DNA of 64,000 nucleotides from Kaistia dalseonensis (lineage in GTDB: Bacteria; Pseudomonadota; Alphaproteobacteria; Rhizobiales; Kaistiaceae), in NCBI RefSeq assembly GCF_030814715.1, contig NZ_JAUSVO010000005.1:186001-250000 (forward strand). Direction: 5' to 3'. Shown piece after piece: positions 43,197-52,825 of this stretch. Position 1 is the stretch's first letter, and each line of letters opens with the position of its first letter. Both the position numbers and the translations under genes were made by a program. A model generated the notes under the pieces. That model had not been told where the DNA came from and made no database searches. It worked only from the letters and a program-made list of their open reading frames with translations.

Positions 43197-44420
43197 TTGA
43201 GCGCGGACCCTGCCGCATCGGAGCGCTGGTTGTCCATCGTCGGCATCGGCGAGGATGGGGTCGACGGCCTGTCGCCGCTCGCCCGCCGCGCGATCGAGAG
43301 GGCGGCCTTCGTCTTTGGCGGCACACGCCATCTCGCGCTGGCGGCGGAGCTGATCACCGGCGAGGCGATCCCCTGGCCGTCCCCCTTCGCGATTGACGGC
43401 GTGCTGGCGCGGCGGGGCGCTGCCGTCACGGTGCTCGCCTCGGGCGACCCGTTCCTGCACGGCGTCGGCAATCTGATCGCCCGGCATGTTGCGCCGGCCG
43501 AAATGCTGGTCGTTCCCGCACCCTCCGCCTTCAGCCTGGCGGCAAGCCGGCTCGGCTGGCCGCTCGCGGAGATCACGACGCTGTCGCTGCATGGCCGGCC
43601 GCTCGACCTGATCCGGCCGCACCTCTTCGACGGCGCCCGCCTGCTGATCCTCACATCGGACGGTGCCGCGCCGGCCGAGATCGCGACGCTGATGGCGAAG
43701 GCCGGCTTCGGACCGTCGCGACTGACCGTGCTCGAAGCACTCGGCGGTCCCGCCGAAGCCATCCGGACGGCCACGGCCGCGCAGTTCAAGCTCGCGACCA
43801 TCCATCCGTTGAACGTGCTGGCGGTCGAGGTCGCAGCCGAGCCTGGCGCCCACATCCTGCCGCGCAGCGCCGGATTGCCGGATCAGCTCTTCGAAAATGA
43901 CGGGCAGATCACCAAGCGGGAAATCCGCGCGCTGACGCTCTCGGCGCTGGCGCCGCGCCCGGGCGAACAGCTCTGGGACATCGGCGCCGGGTCCGGCTCC
44001 GTCGGCATCGAATGGATGCTGGCCGATCGGCGCATGCGGGCGATCGCGATCGAGCCCAATGCCGGGCGCGGCGACCGCATCCTGCAAAATACCGCTGCCT
44101 TCGGCGTCCCTGGGCTTGAGCTCGTCCGGGGCAGCGCGCCCGAGGCGCTGGCCGGCCTGCCACGGCCGGACGCGATCTTCATCGGCGGCGGCGTGTCGCG
44201 GCCCGGCGTGATCGACACGGCGATCGCCGCCCTTCCCTCCGGCGGCCGGCTCGTGATCAATGCGGTGACGCTGGAGACCGAGGCGCTGCTGATCGCCCGC
44301 CATGGCACCCATGGCGGCGATCTGATCCGCATCAGCCTCGACCGCGCCCGGCCGCTGGCTGGCATGACGGGCTGGGAGCCGGCGCGGCCGGTCGTGCAAT
44401 GGAGCTGGGTGAAGCCATGA
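43197..44420 (+). CDS. cobL: Precorrin-6B C5,15-methyltransferase (decarboxylating)
   Basis: A 407-residue fusion protein. The N-terminal CbiE-like methylase (residues 10-200; VGIGEDGVDGL, ASGDPFLHGVG) is joined to a CbiT-like domain (about 230-400) with the SAM motif DIGAGSGSVGIEW. It methylates C-5 and C-15 and removes the acetate carboxyl. The TTG start at 43197 is right at the cobK start region. It overlaps cobE by 4 nt. Confidence 0.95.
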   Translation: MSADPAASERWLSIVGIGEDGVDGLSPLARRAIERAAFVFGGTRHLALAAELITGEAIPWPSPFAIDGVLARRGAAVTVLASGDPFLHGVGNLIARHVAPAEMLVVPAPSAFSLAASRLGWPLAEITTLSLHGRPLDLIRPHLFDGARLLILTSDGAAPAEIATLMAKAGFGPSRLTVLEALGGPAEAIRTATAAQFKLATIHPLNVLAVEVAAEPGAHILPRSAGLPDQLFENDGQITKREIRALTLSALAPRPGEQLWDIGAGSGSVGIEWMLADRRMRAIAIEPNAGRGDRILQNTAAFGVPGLELVRGSAPEALAGLPRPDAIFIGGGVSRPGVIDTAIAALPSGGRLVINAVTLETEALLIARHGTHGGDLIRISLDRARPLAGMTGWEPARPVVQWSWVKP

Positions 44421-44803
44421 TCGTTGCCGGGATCGGATGCCGCAAGGGCGCCTCGCGCGCCGACGTGCTCGCGGCGATCGCCGCCGCCGTCGAGGCCGCC
44501 GCGATCGATCCCGGATCAGTTGATCTCATCGCCACCGCCGCCGAAAAGGGCGGCGAGGACGGCATTGCCGAGGCGGCGGCCGTGCTCGGCCGCCCGCTGG
44601 TGCTGATCCCGTCCGACCGGCTCCAGGCGGCCGGCAGCCGCGCCGTCACCCATTCCGATCGCGTCGTCGCGCTCTTCGCCGTTCCCTCCGTCGCAGAAGC
44701 ATCGGCGCTCGCGGCCGCAGGCGTCGACAGCGCCCTCATCGTGCCGCGCCGCGTCGCCGGCGCCGCCACCTGCGCGCTCGCCGAGCAGAAAGGTCCGTTT
44801 TGA
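44417..44803 (+). CDS. cobE: Cobalamin biosynthesis protein CobE (CbiG C-terminal-like)
   Basis: A 128-residue protein. [20 protein letters not shown] and the region [18 protein letters not shown] match CobE, homologous to the C-terminal domain of CbiG. Its role in the aerobic pathway is accessory and not well defined. The start overlaps cobL (ATGA) and its stop overlaps the cobM start. Confidence 0.9.
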   Translation: MIVAGIGCRKGASRADVLAAIAAAVEAAAIDPGSVDLIATAAEKGGEDGIAEAAAVLGRPLVLIPSDRLQAAGSRAVTHSDRVVALFAVPSVAEASALAAAGVDSALIVPRRVAGAATCALAEQKGPF

Positions 44804-45564
44804 CCGTCCATTTCATTGGCGCCGGCCCGGGCGCTGCCGACCTCATCACCGTACGCGGCCGCGATATCATCGCCCGCTCGCCGGTCTGCCTCTACGCCGG
44901 CTCGATCGTGCCCGACGAATTGCTGGCCTATTGCCCGCACGACGCCAGGCTCGTGAACACCGCCGCGCTCGATCTCGACGCGATCGAGGCTGAATATGTC
45001 GCGGCCCATGCCGCCGGCCTCGACGTGGCGCGGCTCCATTCCGGCGATCTCTCGATCTATAGCGCGGTCGCCGAGCAGATCCGCCGGCTGGAGCGCCACG
45101 GCATCCCCTATACGCTGACGCCCGGCGTGCCGGCCTTTGCCGCCGCCGCCGCCGTGCTGGGCCGCGAGCTGACCGTGCCGGAAGTGGCGCAGAGCGTGGT
45201 GCTGACGCGCATGTCGGGCCGCGCCTCGAAAATGCCGCCACGCGAAACGCTCGCCGCGTTCGCCGCGACGGGAGCGACGCTCGCGATCCACCTCGCCATC
45301 CAGGCGATGGAGCGAATCGAGACCGAGCTGCTGCCCTTCTACGGCGCGGATTGCCCTGTCGCCGTGGTCTTCCGCGCGAGCTGGCCGGACGAGACGGTCC
45401 TGCGCGGAACGCTTGGTGATATCCGTTCGAAACTCGAGGGCACCGCGATCGAGCGGAGCGCGCTCGTCCTGGTCGGCCCCGCTCTGGCGCCGGCCGATTT
45501 CGCCGACAGCGCCCTCTACAGCCCCGATTATGTGCGTCGCTTCCGCGGCGCTGCGGGCGCATAG
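44800..45564 (+). CDS. cobM: Precorrin-4 C11-methyltransferase
   Basis: A 254-residue tetrapyrrole methylase. [18 protein letters not shown] starts the fold, and [15 protein letters not shown] and [11 protein letters not shown] are conserved in CobM/CbiF. It methylates C-11. The TTG start overlaps the cobE stop. A 139-nt gap with a promoter-like sequence follows. Confidence 0.95.
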   Translation: MTVHFIGAGPGAADLITVRGRDIIARSPVCLYAGSIVPDELLAYCPHDARLVNTAALDLDAIEAEYVAAHAAGLDVARLHSGDLSIYSAVAEQIRRLERHGIPYTLTPGVPAFAAAAAVLGRELTVPEVAQSVVLTRMSGRASKMPPRETLAAFAATGATLAIHLAIQAMERIETELLPFYGADCPVAVVFRASWPDETVLRGTLGDIRSKLEGTAIERSALVLVGPALAPADFADSALYSPDYVRRFRGAAGA

Positions 45565-45641
45565 GCCTCCTCCCTCGCGCCGCGCGGACAAGGCTGGACG
45601 GAGGCCAGCCGTTCATTCAGGCAATCGCGCGGCAAGCGGCC

Positions 45642-45668
45642 TTGCATCGCCTCCGTCTCGGCTATACT
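45642..45668 (+). promoter_or_regulatory. Possible promoter of cobA-cobB
   Basis: TTGCAT (45642-45647) and TATACT (45663-45668) are 15 bp apart; the -10 is near consensus although the spacer is short. It lies in the only gap of the rightward cob series, about 36 nt before the cobA ATG. Confidence 0.4.
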
Positions 45669-45703
45669 GCGACCTGCCGCTCCCGCCACGAACAGGTGTT
45701 GCC

Positions 45704-46516
45704 ATGGCCGCAAGCCGCTCCCTCGTCCTTCCCGCCATCGATCTGCCGGAGCTCGGTCGTGGCGAGGTCTGGCTGGTTGGTGCAGGCCCCGGCGCACCGG
45801 GACTCCTGACCCTCGAAGCGCTCAACGCCATCCAGCAGGCCGATGTGATCGTGCATGATGCGCTGATCGATCCGCGCGTGCTGGCGCTGGCGAAGCCGAC
45901 GGCGCGATTCGAGGCGGTGGGAAAGCGCGGCGGCCGACCCTCCGCCGACCAGGACGATATTTCCGAACGGCTCGTCGTCCTCGCCCGCAATGGCGAGCGG
46001 GTCGTTCGCCTCAAGGGCGGCGATCCCTTCGTCTTCGGGCGCGGTGGCGAGGAAGTGCTGACACTGGCGCAGAACGATGTCGCCTTCCGCGTGCTGCCGG
46101 GCCTGACGGCCGGCCTCGCCGGGCTCACCGCCTTCTCGATTCCGGCCACCATGCGAGGCCTCAACCAGGCGATCATCCTGGCGACGGGGCATCTCGGTGC
46201 CGAAGGCGGCCTCGATTGGCCGGCGCTGGCGCGGACCGGCCAGCCGCTGGTGATCTACATGGCGGTGCGCACCATTGCGCCGATCACCGAGGCGTTGCGC
46301 GCCGGCGGGCTCGCGCCCGAAACGGCGACCGCCATCATCTCCGCCGCCACGACGCCGGCGGCAAGCATCCTCGTCTCGACGCTGGCCGAAATCGCCGATG
46401 CGGCCGAGGCGGCGGCCGTCGCGGCGCCGGCCCTGCTGGTCGTCGGCTCCATCGTCAGCTTCCGCGACACGCTGGACCAACTCGCGACGACGCTGCAGAC
46501 CGAGGCCGACGCTTGA
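45704..46516 (+). CDS. cobA: Uroporphyrinogen-III C-methyltransferase
   Basis: A 270-residue SUMT. WLVGAGPGAPGLLTLEAL, VRLKGGDPFVFGRGGEE and GLTAFSIPATMRGLNQA are strongly conserved. It adds methyl groups at C-2 and C-7 of uroporphyrinogen III, the entry step to cobalamin (and siroheme). No CysG-like oxidase/chelatase domain is fused, so it is of the CobA type. Ribosome site ACAGG lies 8 nt before the ATG. Confidence 0.96.
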   Translation: MAASRSLVLPAIDLPELGRGEVWLVGAGPGAPGLLTLEALNAIQQADVIVHDALIDPRVLALAKPTARFEAVGKRGGRPSADQDDISERLVVLARNGERVVRLKGGDPFVFGRGGEEVLTLAQNDVAFRVLPGLTAGLAGLTAFSIPATMRGLNQAIILATGHLGAEGGLDWPALARTGQPLVIYMAVRTIAPITEALRAGGLAPETATAIISAATTPAASILVSTLAEIADAAEAAAVAAPALLVVGSIVSFRDTLDQLATTLQTEADA

Positions 46517-47829
46517 GCGCGCGCGGATTCATCCTCTCCGCGATCCGTTCCGGCGAGGGCAAGACGGTCCTGACGACGGCGCTGCTGGCGGCGCTCGCCC
46601 GGCGGGGCCATCGGGTCAGGAGCGCCAAGAACGGGCCGGATTATGTCGATCCCGCCTTCCACAGCACGGCCTCGGGCCAGCCGAGCGTCAATCTCGACAG
46701 CTGGGCGATGCCGCCGGCGCTGCTCGACGCCCTGGCGGCCGATGCGGCCGCCAATGCCGATCTTTTCATCGTCGAGGGCGCGCTCGGCCTCTTCGATGGC
46801 GTCGGCGGACCGGCCGATGCGCGCGGCGCCACCGCCGATATCGCCGTGCGCCTCGGCCTGCCGGTGGTGCTGGTGCTCGACGTGTCGGGCCAATCGCAGA
46901 CGGTCGCCGCGATCCTGCGCGGGCTGGCCGGCCATGATCCGCGCATCCGTGTCGCCGGCGTGATCCTGAACCGTGTCGCCAGCGAACGGCACCACAGGCT
47001 GATCGCCGATGCCGTCGCGCCGATCGGGCTGCCGATCCTCGGCAGCATGCCGCGCGACGCGGCGCTCGCCTTGCCCGAGCGCCATCTCGGCCTCGTCCAG
47101 GCCGGCGAACATCCCGATCCGGCCCGGCTGATAGCGGGCCTCGCCGACCAGGTCGAGCGCCATGTCGATATCGACGCGCTGCTGGCGCTCGCCCGTCCGC
47201 TGGCGGCCGCCACCACGGGACCCGAGGGACCCGCACTGCCGCCGCCGGGCAGCCGCATCGCGCTCGCCGCCGATATCGCCTTTTCCTTCATCTATCCGCA
47301 CGTACTGGCCGGCTGGCGGCAGGCCGGCGCCGAGATCGTGCCGTTCTCGCCGCTCGCCGACGAGGCGCCGCCCGACGATTGCGACGCCTGCTGGCTACCC
47401 GGCGGCTATCCCGAACTCCATGCCGGACGGCTCGCGGCGGCCAGCCGCTTCATGACGGGCCTGCGGCATTTCGCGCAGAACCGGCCCGTCCATGGCGAAT
47501 GCGGCGGCCACATGGTTCTCGGCCGCGTGCTGATCGACGCGCAGGGCGACGCCCATCCCATGGCCGGCCTGCTCGGCCATTCCACGAGCTTCGCCACGCG
47601 CCGGCTGCATCTCGGCTACCGCTCTGCCACGATCGCGAACGATTCTGCGCTCGGACCGGCCGGAACGCGGATCGCTGGCCATGAATTCCATTATTCGACG
47701 CTGGCCGAGGCCGGCCAGGACGCACCACTCGCAACGATCACCGATGCGCGCGGCGACCCTCTCGGCGAAACGGGCGGCGTGCGCGGCCGCGTCTCAGGCA
47801 GCTATTTTCACGCGATCGCGCGGCGATAG
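46513..47829 (+). CDS. cobB: Hydrogenobyrinic acid a,c-diamide synthase
   Basis: A 438-residue amidotransferase. The N-terminal ATP-binding P-loop region is SAIRSGEGKTVLTTALLAAL, followed by AKNGPDYVDPAFH. The C-terminal class I glutaminase domain carries the catalytic cysteine in HGECGGHMVLG. It amidates the a and c side chains with glutamine. The TTG start at 46513 overlaps the cobA stop. It is the last cob gene here; cobF, cobN/S/T and the later genes are not in the window. Confidence 0.94.
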   Translation: MSARGFILSAIRSGEGKTVLTTALLAALARRGHRVRSAKNGPDYVDPAFHSTASGQPSVNLDSWAMPPALLDALAADAAANADLFIVEGALGLFDGVGGPADARGATADIAVRLGLPVVLVLDVSGQSQTVAAILRGLAGHDPRIRVAGVILNRVASERHHRLIADAVAPIGLPILGSMPRDAALALPERHLGLVQAGEHPDPARLIAGLADQVERHVDIDALLALARPLAAATTGPEGPALPPPGSRIALAADIAFSFIYPHVLAGWRQAGAEIVPFSPLADEAPPDDCDACWLPGGYPELHAGRLAAASRFMTGLRHFAQNRPVHGECGGHMVLGRVLIDAQGDAHPMAGLLGHSTSFATRRLHLGYRSATIANDSALGPAGTRIAGHEFHYSTLAEAGQDAPLATITDARGDPLGETGGVRGRVSGSYFHAIARR

Positions 47830-47900
47830 GGATTTTTGCCAGGCGAGAGCCGCATCCGGCAGTATCGTCTTCAACGCGTCGAGAATTTTTGGAGGGAACC

Positions 47901-48017
47901 GTGGAAACCTATCTGCTTTTCATCGCCCCGGTCATCATGGGTCTGGCCGGTCTCGGCATCTTCGTGATGGCCCGTCGTGGCGATCGCCGCGACCGCCATT
48001 TGCACGCCGGCGAATAG
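47901..48017 (+). CDS. 38-residue single-span membrane peptide
   Basis: A GTG-started frame with a perfectly placed GGAGG (5 nt spacing) encodes METYLLFIAPVIMGLAGLGI then a basic tail ending RDRHLHAGE. It has one membrane segment (residues 4-23) followed by arginines and two histidines. No family is recognised; it is shorter than CbtB-type cobalt proteins, which also end in histidines. It lies 71 nt after cobB in the same direction. Confidence 0.6.
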   Translation: METYLLFIAPVIMGLAGLGIFVMARRGDRRDRHLHAGE

Positions 48018-48044
48018 TCACCGGCCGGGTGCGGCAAAGCCGCC

Positions 48045-48284
48045 CTATCCCATCTCTTCCGGCAGATTGCCGAAACGCGCCAGCGTGACGGGCTCGCCAT
48101 AGTCGCCCATTTCGGCATCGACGGCGATCTGGAAGGCGATCACGCCTTCGCGCGAGGCCGACAGCTTCTGGGCGCGGACCTTGGCGTTGTCGGCGGAACT
48201 TGCGGCGACGGCCGGCTCGGCCTCGAGCTTGCCGCGCTTGTTGAGCCGATAGGCCTGGACGACGAACTGTGTGGTGACGGCCAT
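48045..48284 (-). CDS. Small alphaproteobacterial protein of unknown function
   Basis: A 79-residue protein starting AVTTQFVVQAYRLNKRGKLEAEPAV; it has a beta-strand/helix pattern and SADNAKVRAQKLSASREGVIAF. The sequence has the look of a short conserved cytoplasmic protein, but I do not know a function. The start at 48284 has a weak purine-rich stretch (AAGAGAA) upstream; an open frame continues to 48425 but is arginine-rich and unlike protein. It is convergent with the small membrane peptide. Confidence 0.6.
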   Translation of the reverse strand: MAVTTQFVVQAYRLNKRGKLEAEPAVAASSADNAKVRAQKLSASREGVIAFQIAVDAEMGDYGEPVTLARFGNLPEEMG

Positions 48285-48550
48285 GGGGACGCGTTCTCTT
48301 CTGGGGCGGGGAGCACCGGACAGGCAGATGCCGGACAGGCTGATGGATGCACTCCTATCATCCATCGGCGCGCGCCGCGCGCGATTCCGGACGGCTTCGC
48401 GGCCCGGTGCGGCCCCTACTTCCATCCGGAATTTCGGCTCCCATATAAGTCCTCACCAACCTCCCCCGCCTGACCGCGATGCGGCGGTGCAAAATCGTCA
48501 AATTATGCGATTGCGCTGCGGCGGAATTCTCGGCAGGATTCCCAAATGCG

Positions 48551-48895
48551 ATGCACGAACGAGCCATGAGCAAAGATACGCGTCGATCGGATGACGGCGA
48601 CACCGGAATCGGAGTCGTCACCAAGACCCGGCCGAAAACCAAGCGGCCGAGCCTTTATCGCGTTCTGCTGCTCAATGACGACTACACGCCAATGGAGTTC
48701 GTCATTCACGTGCTCGAACGGTTCTTCAACAAGAACCGGGAGGAAGCGACGCAGATCATGCTGCATGTGCATCAGCATGGCATGGGGGAGTGCGGGGTCT
48801 ACACTTACGAGGTGGCCGAGACCAAGGTCACCCAAGTGATGGATTTCGCCCGCAAACACCAGCATCCGCTCCAATGCGTGATGGAAAGGAAGTGA
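48551..48895 (+). CDS. clpS: ATP-dependent Clp protease adaptor
   Basis: A 114-residue adaptor. A polar N-terminus is followed by the ClpS core ([28 protein letters not shown], then [29 protein letters not shown]). DDYTPMEFV and the histidine-containing pocket bind N-degron residues, and the core docks on the N-domain of ClpA. The start is ATG 48551 or ATG 48566. It lies 9 nt upstream of clpA, the standard arrangement. Confidence 0.95.
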   Translation: MHERAMSKDTRRSDDGDTGIGVVTKTRPKTKRPSLYRVLLLNDDYTPMEFVIHVLERFFNKNREEATQIMLHVHQHGMGECGVYTYEVAETKVTQVMDFARKHQHPLQCVMERK

Positions 48896-48904
48896 GGTCC
48901 TAAC

Positions 48905-51361
48905 GTGCCGTCATTCTCCCGCAGCCTTGAAAAAGCTCTCCACCAGGCCCTCGCTTTCGCGAACGAGCGCCATCAGGAATATGCGACGCTCGAACATCTG
49001 CTGCTGGCCCTGATCGAGGACCAGGACGCGGCTGCCGTGATGCGCGCCTGCAATGTCGACCTCGACATGCTGCGCCGCAGCCTCGTCGACTATATCGACA
49101 CCGAACTCGCGAACCTGGCCCACGGGCCCGAGGAAGATTCCAAGCCCACAGCCGGCTTCCAGCGCGTCATCCAGCGCGCGGTGATCCACGTCCAGTCTTC
49201 CGGCCGCGAGGAGGTGACCGGCGCCAACGTGCTCGTCGCGATCTTCGCCGAGCGCGAGAGCCATGCGGCCTATTTCCTGCAAGAGCAGGACATGACCCGC
49301 TATGACGCGGTCAACTATATTTCTCATGGCATCGCCAAGCGGGCCGGCATGAGCGAGAGCCGCCCCGTTCGCGGCGTCGACGACGAGGCCGCGACAGTGG
49401 ATAATCGTGAGGACAGCAAGAAGAAGGCCGACGCGCTCGAAGCCTATTGCGTCAACCTCAACGAGAAGGCCAAGAAGGGCAAGATCGACCCGCTGATCGG
49501 CCGCGACATCGAAATCGCGCGTACGATCCAGGTCCTTTGCCGCCGGCAGAAGAACAATCCGCTCTTCGTCGGTGACCCCGGCGTCGGCAAGACGGCGATC
49601 GCCGAAGGCCTCGCCAAGCGGATCGTCGAGGGCGACGTTCCCGACGTGCTCGCCGGCTCCACCATCTTCTCGCTCGACATGGGCACGCTCTTGGCCGGAA
49701 CCCGCTATCGCGGCGATTTCGAGGAGCGGCTGAAGCAGGTCGTCAAGGAGATCGAGGAATATCCGGGCTCGATCCTGTTCATCGACGAGATCCATACGGT
49801 GATCGGCGCGGGCGCGACCTCGGGCGGGGCGATGGACGCCTCCAACCTGTTGAAGCCGGCGCTGGCCGGCGGCTCGATCCGCTGCATCGGCTCGACGACC
49901 TACAAGGAATATCGCCAGTTCTTCGAGAAGGACCGCGCGCTCGTCCGCCGTTTCCAGAAGATCGACGTCAACGAGCCGACGATCCCCGATGCGATCGAGA
50001 TCCTGAAGGGCCTGAAGCCGTATTTCGAGGACTTCCACCGCGTCCGCTACACCAATGACGCGATCAAGTCGGCGGTCGAACTGTCGGCGCGCTACATCCA
50101 TGACCGCAAGCTGCCGGACAAGGCGATCGACGTGATCGACGAGACCGGCGCCTCGCAGATGCTCATTCCCGAGGGCAAGCGGAAGAAGACGATCGGCGTC
50201 AAGGAGATCGAGGACACGATCGCCACCATGGCGCGGATCCCGCCGAAGACGGTATCGAAGAACGATGCGGAAGTGCTGAAGGGGCTCGAAACCACCCTGA
50301 AGCGCGTCGTCTATGGCCAGGACCGGGCGATCGAGCAGGTCACCTCGGCGATCAAGCTGGCGCGTGCCGGATTGCGCGAGCCGGAGAAGCCGATCGGTTC
50401 CTACCTGTTCGCGGGTCCGACCGGCGTCGGCAAGACCGAAGTCGCGAAGTCGCTGGCCGAAAGCCTCGGCGTCGAGCTGATCCGTTTCGACATGTCGGAA
50501 TATATGGAGCGCCACACCGTCTCGCGGCTGATCGGTGCCCCTCCCGGCTATGTCGGCTTCGACCAGGGCGGCCTCCTGACCGACGGCGTCGACCAGCATC
50601 CGCATTGCGTGCTGCTGCTCGACGAGATCGAGAAGGCGCATCCGGACCTGTTCAACATCCTGTTGCAGGTGATGGATCACGGCAAGCTGACCGACCATAA
50701 CGGCAAGCAGGTCGATTTCAGGAACGTCATCCTGATCATGACCACCAATGCCGGCGCGTCGGATCTCGCCAAGCCTGCCATCGGCTTCAAGAGCTCGGCG
50801 CGGGACCAGGACGACCAGGAGGCGATCAACCGCCTGTTCGCACCGGAATTCCGCAACCGTCTCGATGCGATCGTCCAGTTCGGCAACCTGCCGATCGAAG
50901 TGGTCCATAGCGTCGTGCAGAAGTTCGTGCTGCAGCTCGAGGCCCAACTGGCCGACCGCGGCGTCACGTTCGACCTGTCGCCGGAAGCGATCGATTGGCT
51001 CGCCAACAAGGGCTATGACCGCCAGATGGGCGCGAGGCCGCTCGGCCGCGTGATCCAGCAGAACATCAAGCAGCCTCTGGCTGACGAGGTCCTGTTCGGC
51101 AAGCTCCGCAAGGGCGGCACGGTCAAGGTCACGGTCGAGACCAAGGAGAATGGCGAGACCGGCCTGCATCTCGAGCCGATCGAGGATGGCCCGGTGACGC
51201 CGAAGCCCGAGCCGGAAGAGCCGAAGGCCAAGACGGCGACGCGGAAGCGCAAGCCGGCTGCCGCTACCACGGCGGCATCGGCCAAGAAGAGCGCGCCCTC
51301 GGACAAGAACCCGCCGAAGCGCGGCGGGCTCGTGCCGAAGGTTCCGCTGAAGACCGAATAG
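48905..51361 (+). CDS. clpA: ATP-dependent Clp protease ATP-binding subunit ClpA
   Basis: An 818-residue AAA+ unfoldase. The N-terminal repeat domain is followed by AAA-1 (Walker A GDPGVGKT near residue 223) and AAA-2 (GPTGVGKT near 505); the ClpP-binding loop should lie in AAA-2 near [16 protein letters not shown]. It unfolds substrates, including those delivered by ClpS, into ClpP. GTG start with GAGG 7 nt upstream. The protein is longer than typical ClpA (about 760) because of a lysine/alanine/proline-rich tail of some 55 residues after [11 protein letters not shown] strong terminator follows. Confidence 0.97.
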   Translation: MPSFSRSLEKALHQALAFANERHQEYATLEHLLLALIEDQDAAAVMRACNVDLDMLRRSLVDYIDTELANLAHGPEEDSKPTAGFQRVIQRAVIHVQSSGREEVTGANVLVAIFAERESHAAYFLQEQDMTRYDAVNYISHGIAKRAGMSESRPVRGVDDEAATVDNREDSKKKADALEAYCVNLNEKAKKGKIDPLIGRDIEIARTIQVLCRRQKNNPLFVGDPGVGKTAIAEGLAKRIVEGDVPDVLAGSTIFSLDMGTLLAGTRYRGDFEERLKQVVKEIEEYPGSILFIDEIHTVIGAGATSGGAMDASNLLKPALAGGSIRCIGSTTYKEYRQFFEKDRALVRRFQKIDVNEPTIPDAIEILKGLKPYFEDFHRVRYTNDAIKSAVELSARYIHDRKLPDKAIDVIDETGASQMLIPEGKRKKTIGVKEIEDTIATMARIPPKTVSKNDAEVLKGLETTLKRVVYGQDRAIEQVTSAIKLARAGLREPEKPIGSYLFAGPTGVGKTEVAKSLAESLGVELIRFDMSEYMERHTVSRLIGAPPGYVGFDQGGLLTDGVDQHPHCVLLLDEIEKAHPDLFNILLQVMDHGKLTDHNGKQVDFRNVILIMTTNAGASDLAKPAIGFKSSARDQDDQEAINRLFAPEFRNRLDAIVQFGNLPIEVVHSVVQKFVLQLEAQLADRGVTFDLSPEAIDWLANKGYDRQMGARPLGRVIQQNIKQPLADEVLFGKLRKGGTVKVTVETKENGETGLHLEPIEDGPVTPKPEPEEPKAKTATRKRKPAAATTAASAKKSAPSDKNPPKRGGLVPKVPLKTE

Positions 51362-51388
51362 GGCTGAGGCACCTGACGCAGACATCGA

Positions 51389-51418
51389 AGCGAGGCGCGG
51401 AAACGCGCCTCGCTTTTT
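51389..51418 (+). terminator. Rho-independent terminator of clpS-clpA
   Basis: AGCGAGGCGCG (51389-51399) pairs perfectly with CGCGCCTCGCT (51404-51414) around a GAAA loop, followed by TTTTAT. It is a clear intrinsic terminator. Confidence 0.92.
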
Positions 51419-51433
51419 ATGCGTGGGGCTGCC

Positions 51434-52474
51434 TCAGGCGTAGACGAGCAGGCTGTGCGGCGCGGGCGGCATCGCCTCGATCGTGAGCCCCGAAAAGCCC
51501 GCCGCGCGGCCCATGGCTTCATATTCCCTGGCCGTATAGGCCTTGCCGTGCGGCGTCGTGCCCAGCATGAGGAATGAGAAGGCGGCCGGCCAGGGCGGCG
51601 CGAGGCCGTCCTCGTCGATGACGTTCTCGATCACCAGCACCTGGCCTCCGGGCGCGAGGCTGCCGCGCACCTTGCGCAGCAGGCCGGCGCAGGTTTCGGC
51701 GTCGAAATGATGCAGGAAATGCGGCACCAGAATCAGATCATAGCCCGTGCCCCAATCGACATCGAAGGCGCTGCCCGGGATGGTACGATAGCGCGTGCCG
51801 AGGCCGGCTTCGGCGGCGTTGCGCTCCGCGAGCTTCAGCACCTCGCGCCAGTCGACCGCGACGATTTCCGCGCCCGGCACCGCCCTCCCCACCGCGATAC
51901 CCCAGCGGCCATGGCCGGCGGCGATATCGAGCACCTTGCGCGGGGGATGCGGCCATGCGGCGACGCGGGCGGCGATCCCTTCGGCCGAGGGCGCCATCAT
52001 CGGCATCATGGCAGCGGCAAACTTGATCCAGACCGGATTGTCGGGCGCCATGTTGGCGAGGCCGACCGAGCCGCCATTGCGCACGAAGGCGGCGGGGTCC
52101 TGCACGAGCAGGCCGGTCATTTCCGGCGAGGCGAGGAAATCGACCACGCCGCCCAGATAGGCGGGCGACTTGCGGTCGAGAAAGACGGCGCTCGACGGCG
52201 TCAGGCCGTAGCGGCCGCCGGCCTTGGTCAGGAAACCGAGTACCGCGAGATAATCGGCGAGGATCTCGACACCGCGCCGGGCGGCCCCGGTCTCGCTCGC
52301 CAGGCGGTCGGCCGTGTCGGCACCGGCGCCAATGGCGCTGAACAGTCCGAGATCGACAGCGGCCTTGATTGCGGCTGTCTTCTGATAGGCCATCACCGTT
52401 TCAATGAAGAAAGCCGGCGAAGGCGCGGATTGCATTTCGCTTTCAGGTGACGTTGAACGCATCGGCGTTGACAT
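51434..52474 (-). CDS. SAM-dependent methyltransferase (plant OMT / hydroxyneurosporene-methyltransferase type)
   Basis: A 346-residue protein. An N-terminal winged-helix dimerisation domain (VMAYQKTAAIKAAVDLGLFSAI, GLTPSSAVFLD) is followed by a class I methyltransferase core with SAM motif VLDIAAGHGRWG near residue 186 and DLILVPHFLHHFD. The HFLHHF stretch stands where O-methyltransferases have their catalytic histidine. Substrate unknown, probably a hydroxylated small molecule or carotenoid/quinone-like compound. GGAGGAG lies 8 nt before the ATG. It is convergent with clpA and has no obvious operon partner. Confidence 0.85.
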   Translation of the reverse strand: MSTPMRSTSPESEMQSAPSPAFFIETVMAYQKTAAIKAAVDLGLFSAIGAGADTADRLASETGAARRGVEILADYLAVLGFLTKAGGRYGLTPSSAVFLDRKSPAYLGGVVDFLASPEMTGLLVQDPAAFVRNGGSVGLANMAPDNPVWIKFAAAMMPMMAPSAEGIAARVAAWPHPPRKVLDIAAGHGRWGIAVGRAVPGAEIVAVDWREVLKLAERNAAEAGLGTRYRTIPGSAFDVDWGTGYDLILVPHFLHHFDAETCAGLLRKVRGSLAPGGQVLVIENVIDEDGLAPPWPAAFSFLMLGTTPHGKAYTAREYEAMGRAAGFSGLTIEAMPPAPHSLLVYA

Positions 52475-52825
52475 ATTGGCTTCTCCTCCCGCTGAATATT
52501 CTCCGTCATTCCCAGTATTGACCGATAGACGATATAGAGACTCGACGTTATTGCTAGACACAGATCCGTGACCAGACACCGCCAAGTATTCTCGGATGAT
52601 TTGCGACGCGTACCCGCTCGATCGCCGGGGCTTGCGGCGAGGTCGGCGCGCAGGTCACCGGGGTCGCCCGATCGACACCATCGAGCCAGACAAGGCGCCC
52701 TGCCCGTCGCGAGGCGTGGCAACGGCGCCGGGTCATTTCATCGTTTCACGGAAACGACGAAATGACCCACAATTGCTTGGCCTCCGTCAAAAGACCGGAC
52801 CGCCAGAGCGGAGAGACCAACGCAA
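52475..52825. other. Intergenic region without genes
   Basis: These 351 nt contain no supported gene. The left part is the AT-richer promoter of the methyltransferase; the right part holds a strong hairpin repeat (52730-52768), which may mark the end of the leftward beta-propeller transcript. Confidence 0.6.
52730..52768. repeat. Hairpin repeat (CATCGTTTCACG family), copy 2
   Basis: GGGTCATTTC-A-TCGTTTC pairs with GAAACGA-C-GAAATGACCC around ACG, giving 17 bp with a single mismatch. The centre ATCGTTTCACGR is shared with the hairpin at 16628-16664, and a TTGGCC-like stretch follows both copies. It is probably a dispersed palindromic repeat. Confidence 0.65.

Noticed and set aside
48911-51385. 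An 824-codon open frame antisense to clpA
   Set aside because: clpA is unmistakable; the antisense translation is low-complexity with no ribosome site or family match.
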